From: JABJAG01 sp038137215
GTDB lineage: Bacteria; Pseudomonadota; Alphaproteobacteria; UBA6615
Direction of reading: 5' to 3'
Assembly: GCA_038137215.1 (NCBI GenBank)
Contig: JAYQBG010000011.1
Coordinates: 19,941-83,940 of the forward strand
Length of the DNA: 64,000 nucleotides
The notes beneath the pieces were generated by a model. The model was not told where the DNA came from, did no database searches, and saw only the letters and a list, made by a program, of their open reading frames with translations. Below are positions 1-6,435 of the stretch, piece after piece. Each line of letters starts with the position of its first letter. The stretch's first letter is position 1. The position numbers and the translations under genes are program-made.

Positions 1-934
1 CCAGCAGCACCGCGGGCCAGAACCCGGCGGCGGCAAGCATCATGGCCACGATCCAGGTGCGCCGTTTTCCGATTTTCCGGCTCAGCGCGAGCCAGAGGGG
101 CAGGGCGAGGATGGCGCTGGCGAAATACACGATCAGCAAGATCCATGCGCTGTCGGGGCTGCCCAGGATGTACTCGGCATAGAGCAGAAATAGCGTTGCC
201 GGCAGACCATAGGCCACGCCGTTCACGAAATAGGCCGAGACCAGATACCGGAACGGGCGGTTGCGCCAGAGCGTCTGGAGCCCCTGCCAGCCGGGACAGC
301 GGGCCGGGCGTTCGGGCAGAGGGTCGGGCAGGCTGACGACAGCGATCAGGACCGTGACCGGGATCAGGATCAGCAGAGCGGTCGCGGTGCCGCTGACGAT
401 CTCGCCACGGGTGAGGCCCAGCCCGGCGGGCAGCGCAATCGCGCAGAGGGTCCCGAGGACGATCGCGATCTCGCGGGCGGCCGCAATCCGGCTGCGTTCG
501 TGGTGATGGGGCGAGAGTTCGGCAGCCCAGGCGGTATAGGGCAACATGATCATTGTGCCGCCCAGATAGAGCGCCAGGGTGGCGACCAGCAGGTAGCCGC
601 CGGTGACATCGGTGGGTGGATTGAAAAGGGCCCAGGTGCCGAGCATGGCGATCGGGGCGCCGACGACAAGCCAGGGGCGGCGCTGTCCGAACCGGATGCG
701 GGTGCGGTCCGACAGCATCCCGATCAGGGGGTCGCTGACGACATCCCAGATACGCGCGAAAAACAGAACACCGCCGACAGTGGCCAGGCCGAGGCCAAGA
801 TCGTCGGCATAGAAGGTTGGGATGATGACGAACAGCGGAAGAAGCAGGACGGCCAGGGGCAGGCCCGGCAGACCATAGGCAAGGATCTGAGCGCTCGTGA
901 GGGCGCGCGTTTCGGGTTGTGCGGCCGCGCGCAT
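1..934 (-). CDS. MFS/GPH-type cation:sugar symporter, partial (runs off window)
   Basis: The minus-strand frame starts with ATG at 934 and is open to the window edge, giving about 311 residues of a hydrophobic protein. Alternating hydrophobic stretches begin near residue 17. Residues 63-88 (WDVVSDPLIG, then SDRTR and FGQRRPW) match the loop 2-3 signature of the glycoside-pentoside-hexuronide/MelB (MFS_2) family, inner-membrane symporters that move sugars or related solutes with a cation. The C-terminus is missing because it lies outside the window. No Shine-Dalgarno is obvious before the ATG, so the start could lie elsewhere. The substrate cannot be told from the sequence. Confidence 0.8.
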   Translation of the reverse strand, partial: MRAAAQPETRALTSAQILAYGLPGLPLAVLLLPLFVIIPTFYADDLGLGLATVGGVLFFARIWDVVSDPLIGMLSDRTRIRFGQRRPWLVVGAPIAMLGTWALFNPPTDVTGGYLLVATLALYLGGTMIMLPYTAWAAELSPHHHERSRIAAAREIAIVLGTLCAIALPAGLGLTRGEIVSGTATALLILIPVTVLIAVVSLPDPLPERPARCPGWQGLQTLWRNRPFRYLVSAYFVNGVAYGLPATLFLLYAEYILGSPDSAWILLIVYFASAILALPLWLALSRKIGKRRTWIVAMMLAAAGFWPAVLL

Positions 935-950
935 GCCGGAGGTCAGGAGA

Positions 951-1658
951 CTAGTTCCGCGCCGTCAAATTCGGCATGGCCGCGGCAACGGGCAGAAGTC
1001 CGACGCGTTCGATCAGCCGATAGGTCACGTCCGAACCACGGGCGACAAAGGCCAGTCCCACGAGAATGCCCGCATCGTCGTACCAGAGGTCGATTTCGAG
1101 ATCGCCGGTGAGTTCATAATGCGTGGCCGGGATCGGACCGTTGGGGCCGGGGACGTCTTCGCGGCCGCGTTCCAGGATTTCGACCTCCAGCAGCTCGCCG
1201 GTCTGGGAATTGATCAGCTGTGACTGGGCGACCGTCGAGGCCATCCAGTAGGTGGTCGGCAGCATACGATCGGGAATTTCATAAACATTGACGCCGCCGG
1301 CGGTGACCCGCAGAGTACCATCCCCGGCCTCCACAAGCACCTTGTGCAGATCGCCATTGTCGTCGGTTTCGCTTTGCATGCGATACAGTAATCCGTCACG
1401 CCAGAGGCTGGCATTGCGATGGGTGTAATCGAAGACCGTGAAGGGTCCGAGTTTCACAGCAAGATCAATCGCGATCCCGATTTCCAGATCCTTCGCGTCG
1501 GTTTGCGCGAAGTTCAGGCTGTGCTCACCGATGGGGCTGCCATCCAGGGCGACCTCGAACCTCAAAAGCCCTTCCTTGGGCGACGCCGCGGCCATGCCGG
1601 GGAACACCAGAAACACGGTCAGACCCAGAGCGACCAAAACTGCATGACGAAGCTTCAT
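951..1658 (-). CDS. Exported DUF6134-like protein
   Basis: About 235 residues with a typical signal peptide: MKLRH, then a hydrophobic stretch ending in AAA near residue 26. The mature part looks beta-rich and resembles the DUF6134/DUF3108-type periplasmic proteins common in alphaproteobacteria, whose biochemical role is not known to me. I chose the ATG at 1658 because a TGGA element precedes it and the signal peptide begins there; an upstream ATG at 1679 adds seven residues. It is separated from UbiX by about 100 bp on the same strand, so cotranscription with ubiX and the SelW-like gene is possible but not shown. Confidence 0.7.
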   Translation of the reverse strand: MKLRHAVLVALGLTVFLVFPGMAAASPKEGLLRFEVALDGSPIGEHSLNFAQTDAKDLEIGIAIDLAVKLGPFTVFDYTHRNASLWRDGLLYRMQSETDDNGDLHKVLVEAGDGTLRVTAGGVNVYEIPDRMLPTTYWMASTVAQSQLINSQTGELLEVEILERGREDVPGPNGPIPATHYELTGDLEIDLWYDDAGILVGLAFVARGSDVTYRLIERVGLLPVAAAMPNLTARN

Positions 1659-1763
1659 GGTTCCAAGTATACCCGACACATCAATTTCTCGCCCAGTTTC
1701 GAGCGATTTTTTTTACGGGCCGGAATAAGTCCCGGATCACATGGCCCGGGGGCGAAAGTCCCG

Positions 1764-2363
1764 TCAGCCGGGGGTTCCGGTCCAGCGGGGCGAAAGGCTG
1801 TGTTCGATGCCATAGAGGTCCAGCACGCGTCCGACCGCGTGATCGACCATATCGTCAATCGACCTGGGCATCGGATAGAAGGCCGGCATGGGCGGCATGA
1901 CGATCGCCCCGATCTCTGACGCTTCGGTGAGCGTGCGCAGATGGCCGGTGTGGAGCGGGCTTTCCCGCACCATCAGGACCAGCCGCCGGCGCTCCTTCAG
2001 GGTGACGTCGGCGGCCCGGGTCAGCAGTGTCTGGGTGGCGCCGGACGCAATTTCGGCAGCCGATTTCACAGCACAAGGTGCGACGACCATCCCCAGGGCG
2101 AGCATGGACCCCGACGCGATCGCGGCGCCCACATCGTTGGGGGCATAGACGTGATCGGCCAGCGCATAGAGGTCGTCGCGGGTCATGTCGGTTTCGTATT
2201 TAAGGGTCATCACACCGGGACGGCTGACGACCAGATGGGTCTCGACCTCGCTCTTGCGCAAGGCCTGCAGCAGACGAACGCCATAGACGATGCCGGTCGC
2301 GCCGGAGATGCCCACAATCAGGCGTTTGGGTTCGCCGGGCGGATAGTAGGGGTTTTCGGTCAT
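1764..2363 (-). CDS. ubiX: UbiX-family flavin prenyltransferase
   Basis: A 199-residue protein, the usual UbiX/Pad1 length. The FMN-binding loop GISGATGIVYG is at residues 18-28, and the family's later ASGSMLALGMVVAPCAVKS-type segment is at about 83-101. UbiX attaches a dimethylallyl group to FMN, making the prenylated flavin used by UbiD-type decarboxylases in ubiquinone synthesis and aromatic acid catabolism. No ubiD is visible in the window, so the partner is elsewhere. The gene lies 12 bp downstream of the SelW-like selenoprotein gene on the same strand, which suggests a two-gene transcript. Confidence 0.92.
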   Translation of the reverse strand: MTENPYYPPGEPKRLIVGISGATGIVYGVRLLQALRKSEVETHLVVSRPGVMTLKYETDMTRDDLYALADHVYAPNDVGAAIASGSMLALGMVVAPCAVKSAAEIASGATQTLLTRAADVTLKERRRLVLMVRESPLHTGHLRTLTEASEIGAIVMPPMPAFYPMPRSIDDMVDHAVGRVLDLYGIEHSLSPRWTGTPG

Positions 2364-2375
2364 AAGCGCGGCCGG

Positions 2376-2594
2376 CTATCCGTTGCGGGCAAATGCCCGG
2401 ATTTCGTCGTCTTCGGGAAACCGGTGGGTTTCAAGTTTCGAATAGAGCAATTCACCATCGCGGGTGATTTCGAAGGAGCCCGTTCGGCCCGGTACGATTT
2501 CAACGGTTTCGCCTTTTTCTACAAGCAGGTCCCTCGCACGGAGCGCACGCGGCTCGTAGTTTCACATTTTGCAGAATTCAATATGGATGGTCAT
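2376..2594 (-). CDS. SelW/Rdx-family selenoprotein (CxxU), UGA read as Sec
   Basis: From ATG at 2594 the frame runs 72 codons to a TAG at 2376-2378, interrupted only by a TGA at 2562-2564 (codon 11). Read through, the N-terminus is MTIHIEFCKM-U-NYEPRAL: the beta-strand, CxxU redox motif (C8, U11) and NYxPRA stretch typical of bacterial SelW/Rdx proteins. Downstream, the ExVPGxxGxFEIxxDGELLYSK pattern and the FPxxxEI ending also fit the family, and length is normal (70-90). These are small thioredoxin-fold proteins with a thiol-redox role. Since selA, selB, selC and selD are in the window, Sec insertion is credible. A normal gene caller would miss it because nothing before or after the TGA is long enough. 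ubiX follows 12 bp downstream. Confidence 0.9.
2538..2557 (-). promoter_or_regulatory. Weak SECIS candidate of the SelW-like gene
   Basis: Just after the TGA a short stem can form: ACGAGC (2557-2552) pairs with GCTC plus GT (2544-2541, 2539-2538), with one bulged C and a 7-nt loop CGCGTGC. The loop sits about 11-17 nt downstream of the UGA, closer than in Escherichia coli fdhF. Bacterial SECIS elements lie inside the coding region right after the UGA, so the place is right, but the stem is weak and other folds are possible. Confidence 0.3.
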
Positions 2595-2684
2595 GACGCG
2601 GAATACCCTTGTGTGGCCGTTCGTCCGTTGGATATGGAGGTGGCTTGCTTTAAAGCAACATCTCTGCCGGAAAGTTTGGTTAGC

Positions 2685-3023
2685 ATGCCACGCATGATCC
2701 TCGATAGACAAAAGCTGTTCATCCTAACGTTCTGCGCCGGGTTGGGGCTTGCGCTGCCAGCCCTGGCGCAGGAGGACAATGAGCGCATCCGCGGCGCCAC
2801 GCTCGCGCAGGAGCTTTGTTCGGGCTGCCATGTGGTGAGTGAGAATCAGCGCGGGTCTGCCTATGACGGTGTGCCGTCATTCCGGACCCTGGGACGTTCG
2901 GAACTGACCAATGCGCAACTGCGCGGCTGGTTGAGCGAGCCACATCCGGTGATGCCGGCGATGCCCTTGTCCGAACGGGAAATCGCCGCCGTGATTGCCT
3001 ATATCCGGTCTTTCGCCGACTAG
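2685..3023 (+). CDS. Small exported c-type cytochrome (monoheme)
   Basis: A 112-residue protein with an N-terminal hydrophobic signal (residues 11-27, ending near ALAQ), then the heme attachment motif C45-S-G-C48-H49. Met90 or Met93 in the VMPAMPL stretch can serve as distal ligand, followed by the C-terminal helix typical of class I cytochromes c. It should be a soluble periplasmic electron carrier. ATG 2685 or ATG 2694 are both possible starts; neither has a strong ribosome site. It is divergent from the SelW-like gene and convergent with the LOG gene. A hairpin at 3026-3046 separates the convergent ends. Confidence 0.85.
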   Translation: MPRMILDRQKLFILTFCAGLGLALPALAQEDNERIRGATLAQELCSGCHVVSENQRGSAYDGVPSFRTLGRSELTNAQLRGWLSEPHPVMPAMPLSEREIAAVIAYIRSFAD

Positions 3024-3025
3024 CA

Positions 3026-3046
3026 CCGGGTCAGAGATTGACCCGG
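3026..3046. terminator. Hairpin between convergent cytochrome c and LOG genes
   Basis: A perfect 8-bp inverted repeat, CCGGGTCA and TGACCCGG, with a 5-nt loop lies 3 bp after the cytochrome stop codon. There is no T-tract, so it may be a weak bidirectional terminator. On the minus strand it lies in the extended LOG frame, whose true end is uncertain. Confidence 0.45.
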
Positions 3047-3047
3047 G

Positions 3048-3882
3048 CGCGTCCAGGTCATGGGCGATCAGTTCGCGGGTGATGTAGTCATAGGCATCGT
3101 CCACGGAATCTGTCCTGTAGAACAGGTTCAGGTCTTCGGGGCTGATGGTGCCGAATTCGACCAGCGCATCCATGTCAATCACCCGGTCCCAGAACGCGTG
3201 GCCGAACAGAACAATCGGCACGCGTTTCTTGATTTTCTGGGTCTGGATCAGGGTCAGAATCTCGAACAGCTCGTCGAGGGTCCCGAAGCCGCCGGGGAAC
3301 AGAACGACGGCCTTGGCCGGATAGGTGAACCAGAACTTCCGCATGAAGAAATAGTGGAACACCAGGTTCAGCTCGCGGCTGATATAGGGGTTTGTCGAAT
3401 TCCTCCGCGGGGATCGAGATTGTCAGGCCGATATTGGTTCCCTTGGCCTCGGAAGCGCCCCGGTTGGCGGCTTCCATGATGCCCGGGCCGCCGCCCGTAC
3501 AGATCACAAACCGGCGATGGCCTTCCTCCAGCGCCTTTGACCATCCGGTCAGTTTGAACGCCATTTCGCGCGCGGCCTCGTAGTACACCGACATGCGCTC
3601 GGCCTGTCGCGCGGTTTCCAGGTCGCCCTCCCCGGCTTCTGCGGCTTTCACCATGGCCGCGGCGTCGTCTGCCGGTTTCAGTCGCGCGGAGCCCATGAAC
3701 ACGATGGTGTCGTCGATTTCATAGTGTTCGAAGCGGCTGAGCGGCTCGAGATACTCGGAAAGAATGCGCAACGAGCGGGCGTTCCGGCTTTTCAGAAAGT
3801 CGAGATTCTCATAGGCCTTGGGGCCCCAGAGGTGCCGGGAGGCGGCTGAGGGTCGTCGTTCATTCCGGGTCTCCGTCGGCAT
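3048..3882 (-). pseudogene. LOG-family nucleotide hydrolase, interrupted by one frameshift
   Basis: Two overlapping frames together make one LOG-family protein (TIGR00730; cytokinin-riboside-monophosphate phosphoribohydrolase or nucleotide 5'-monophosphate nucleosidase). The first frame, starting MPTETRNERR at 3882, carries the CTGGGPGIMEAANRGA motif. The second carries the PGGFGTLDELFE motif. They join at about 3395, where the minus strand reads GACAAACCCC; deleting one A restores DNPYISRELN. A homopolymer error or a real +1 frameshift would look the same. The second frame has no stop until 2877, running antisense into the cytochrome gene, so the 3' end given here is an estimate and a second indel is possible. 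Confidence 0.7.
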
Positions 3883-4023
3883 CCAGCCGTGCGCTGACAT
3901 GACCATAGGCATGGCCCAGATCGTGACGCGGCAGGGCGCGCGCAGCCTTACGGACCCGAATGGCCGTGATGTCCTGGGCTTCGCCTGGCTGGCCAAACGC
4001 GGTAGTGGTCATGTCGAACCTGC

Positions 4024-4878
4024 TCAGTCGTCAGAGAATTCGGGAATGTTGGGTCGTGCGCCCCACATGCAGAAGGACTCATCCTTGAACGGCAGTTGGC
4101 GCGGCCGCCAGGTTTCATCCACGTTCCGCACGCCCGAAGAGAATTCGTAGGTCATGCCGTCGGGGCCTTCGTAATAGAGGAACATGGCTCCCGAAGTGGG
4201 GTGGCGGCCGGGCCCGAACCGGATCTGAACCTGACGTTCAGTCAGGAAATAGTATGAGCGCATGATGTCGTCGATGGATTCGACCTGAAAATTGATGTGC
4301 TGGATTCCCGCATGATCTGTCGGGAACAGGGCGATCCGATGGTGAACTTCGTCAAAGGACATCAGGGCCGCGTCACCGATCCGGTCATTGGCGCGAATGT
4401 TGAAGAGGCCGGACCAGAAAACCTCATCGCGGGCGGCATCGCTGGTTTTCAATCCGACATGGCTGAACTCGGTGATTCCGGCATCGCGAGAGGGGAAGTA
4501 ACGCCGACCCGAATGAAACGGCCGCACCACCAGGTCGATGGAGTTGCCGGTCGGGTCCTCGAAATTGAGAAACCCCATCACCCGGCGGGCTGCAGCCTCT
4601 TCATCGCTTCCGCGCCGGACCGGACGCCCCGCTTCGCGCAGCTTGTTTTCCGCGGCGTCGAGCTCCTCAAAGGTTTCGACTTCCAGACCCAGGGTGTGGT
4701 CTGCGGGATCGCCCGCGAAGTAACAGATATTGTGATCCCGGTCGTCACCGCGAAGATAGACCGCGCCGTTTTCGCGTCCGACTTCTTCCAGCCCGATGAT
4801 GTTCCTGGTGTAGTCCACCGCGCCGGGGAGATCGGTCGTGCCCAGGCGGCAGTATCGAATGCCGATAATATTGATCAT
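4024..4878 (-). CDS. Extradiol ring-cleavage dioxygenase, VOC superfamily (copy 2 of pair)
   Basis: A 284-residue type I extradiol dioxygenase with two VOC modules (about 1-120 and 134-260). The Fe(II) ligands expected for the family are visible as His140 (FSHVGL), His194 (IQHINF) and Glu245 (TYEFS). Such enzymes open catecholic rings next to the hydroxyls, as in biphenyl or catechol meta-cleavage. It is a close paralogue of the gene upstream (5026-5892), with the same motif positions. The N-gap at 4897-4996 lies between them, but its flanks are identical. If the overlap is collapsed, the two genes are nearly adjacent in one operon. The substrate is unknown. Confidence 0.88.
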   Translation of the reverse strand: MINIIGIRYCRLGTTDLPGAVDYTRNIIGLEEVGRENGAVYLRGDDRDHNICYFAGDPADHTLGLEVETFEELDAAENKLREAGRPVRRGSDEEAAARRVMGFLNFEDPTGNSIDLVVRPFHSGRRYFPSRDAGITEFSHVGLKTSDAARDEVFWSGLFNIRANDRIGDAALMSFDEVHHRIALFPTDHAGIQHINFQVESIDDIMRSYYFLTERQVQIRFGPGRHPTSGAMFLYYEGPDGMTYEFSSGVRNVDETWRPRQLPFKDESFCMWGARPNIPEFSDD

Positions 4879-4896
4879 GGTCTCTGGCTCCGGTGG

Positions 4897-4996
4897 NNNN
4901 NNNNNNNNNNNNNNNNNNNNNNNNNNNNNNNNNNNNNNNNNNNNNNNNNNNNNNNNNNNNNNNNNNNNNNNNNNNNNNNNNNNNNNNNNNNNNNNN
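4897..4996. other. Assembly gap (100 N) with duplicated flanks
   Basis: The 24 bp before the gap (4873-4896, beginning GATCATGGTCTC) recur exactly after it (4997-5020). The two contig ends therefore overlap and the true gap is probably zero. Collapsing it places the stop of the upstream dioxygenase only about 25-30 bp from the ATG of the downstream one. Confidence 0.9.
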
Positions 4997-5025
4997 GATC
5001 ATGGTCTCTGGCTCCGGTGGAATGA

Positions 5026-5892
5026 CTATTTGGCCGCGTCCGTGCCTTCCAGGACGCTCAAATCCGGGCGCGACCCCCAGGCACAGAAGGACGCATCGTT
5101 GACCGGGAATTGCCGTGCCCGCCAGGTCTGGTCGATCATGCGCACGCCACAGGAATACTCGTAAATCATGTCGTCCGGCCCATAGAAATACAGAAACCGC
5201 GCGCCGGACAGGGAATGCCGCCCGGGCCCTGCCTGAATGCGCACCTGGTGGTTCTTCAGGAAGTAGTTCGAACGCATTATGTCATCGGTCTCGCGGACCT
5301 GGAAATTGATGTGCTGGATACCGGGCCGGTCGGAGGGAAAAAGCGCGAAACGGTGATGCACGGCATCGAAGGTCATCAGAGCCGACCAGCCGATCCAGTC
5401 GCTGGTGCGGAAATTGAAGACCTCGGACCAGAATTTTTCGGCCTCGCGCGGGTCGCTCACGCGCAGTCCGATATGGCTGAACTCGTCGATCCCGGCATCG
5501 CGGCCTGGAAAGTAGCGTCGTCCGGACGCGAATGGCCGCACGGTCAGGTCGATCGAGTTCCCGCTCGGGTCCTTGAAATTCAGATATCCCATACACCGGC
5601 GGGCAGCAGCTTCATCGTCGCTGCCGCGATAGACCTCAAGACCCAGTGCTTTCAATCGGCTTTCCGCGCCATCGAGTTCCTCGAAGCTGTCGATCTCCAG
5701 ACCGAGAGTCTGATCTTCGGGGTCCCCTTCGAAATAGCAGATGTTGTGATCGCGGTCGTCTCCGCGGGTGTAAACCGCACCGTTCTCCCGGCCCACGACT
5801 TCCAGGCCGATCATGTCGGTGGCGAATTTCACGGTCTCGTCAAGATTGGCGGTGCCGAGGCGGCAATAACGAAATCCGATTATGTTGATCAT
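5026..5892 (-). CDS. Extradiol ring-cleavage dioxygenase, VOC superfamily (copy 1 of pair)
   Basis: A 288-residue paralogue of the 4024-4878 gene, with ligands His140, His194 and Glu245 in the same positions and the same N-terminal INIIGxRYCRLG and ENGAVYxRGDDRDHN segments. The start at 5892 is supported by GGGAGA eight bases upstream; an in-frame ATG at 5928 lacks this. It is probably the first gene of a two-gene operon. Having two closely related extradiol enzymes side by side suggests divergence for different catechols, or cleavage at two steps of one pathway; both are inference. Confidence 0.88.
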   Translation of the reverse strand: MINIIGFRYCRLGTANLDETVKFATDMIGLEVVGRENGAVYTRGDDRDHNICYFEGDPEDQTLGLEIDSFEELDGAESRLKALGLEVYRGSDDEAAARRCMGYLNFKDPSGNSIDLTVRPFASGRRYFPGRDAGIDEFSHIGLRVSDPREAEKFWSEVFNFRTSDWIGWSALMTFDAVHHRFALFPSDRPGIQHINFQVRETDDIMRSNYFLKNHQVRIQAGPGRHSLSGARFLYFYGPDDMIYEYSCGVRMIDQTWRARQFPVNDASFCAWGSRPDLSVLEGTDAAK

Positions 5893-6086
5893 AATTTCTC
5901 TCCCAAGATGCGAGTGTATTCTAGTCAACCAGAGCCCTCATGACGACATTTGCCGAAATTGTCCCGTGATCCATGAAAGGTTAACGAACTCTTAGGACTT
6001 GTCACCCAAGTTGGTGGATGACACAAAAAGCCCCGTGATATGGGGGTTTCTAGGTTCCCTTTTGACCGCTTCATGCGTGGAGACCA
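5893..6086. promoter_or_regulatory. Divergent intergenic region between dioxygenase operon and MerR-like/copA genes
   Basis: This 194-bp spacer must hold promoters for both directions. It contains an imperfect inverted repeat, GTCACCCA and TGGATGAC, at 6001-6022. At 6028-6049 a CCCC/GGGG stem flanked by AAA and TTT could be a terminator or an operator. No clear MerR-type CueR box was found. Confidence 0.3.
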
Positions 6087-6434
6087 ATGGCCTCTGTACT
6101 TTCCGATAATGTTGTCGCCGATACGGAAACCAGTTTGTCGCTTCCGGACCCGTTTACACCCCTCGCGGCAGCCCTAGATCACATAGAGGATTCCGTCGTT
6201 GAAACGGCCTGGGATGGTCAACCGGCGCGGCTGGCGTCGCTGCGAGATATTACCGACCGGAAGAGCGCGGATGTGAAAGAGATTGCGCTGCGGCGCGTGG
6301 CAGAGATCGATCGCAAGATGGAAGAGTTGCGGAGCATGCGCGCCACACTGGCGCATCTGGCGGATGCATGCCACGGCGATGATCGTCCGGATTGCCCGAT
6401 CCTGAACGAGTTCGCCGACGGATCGGAGGGCTAG
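6087..6434 (+). CDS. MerR/CueR-like C-terminal metal-sensing domain without its DNA-binding domain
   Basis: Residues 50-110 of this 115-residue protein match the dimerisation helix and metal loop of CueR/HmrR-type regulators. They include SADVKEIALRRVAEIDRKMEEL and the copper loop CHGDDRPDCPIL, with two cysteines separated by seven residues as in CueR. The first 50 residues are not a winged helix-turn-helix and resemble nothing I recognise; no frame upstream encodes the missing domain either. The gene ends 1 bp before the copper ATPase ATG, so it sits exactly where a copper regulator belongs. It may be a decayed regulator, or a truncated copper-binding protein that is still expressed. Confidence 0.65.
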   Translation: MASVLSDNVVADTETSLSLPDPFTPLAAALDHIEDSVVETAWDGQPARLASLRDITDRKSADVKEIALRRVAEIDRKMEELRSMRATLAHLADACHGDDRPDCPILNEFADGSEG

Positions 6435-6435
6435 C

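Noticed and set aside
2877..3047. Antisense extension of the LOG frame through the cytochrome c gene
   Set aside because: The extension does not look like LOG sequence, while the cytochrome gene on the other strand has a signal peptide and CSGCH motif. The open frame is due to GC-rich codon bias.
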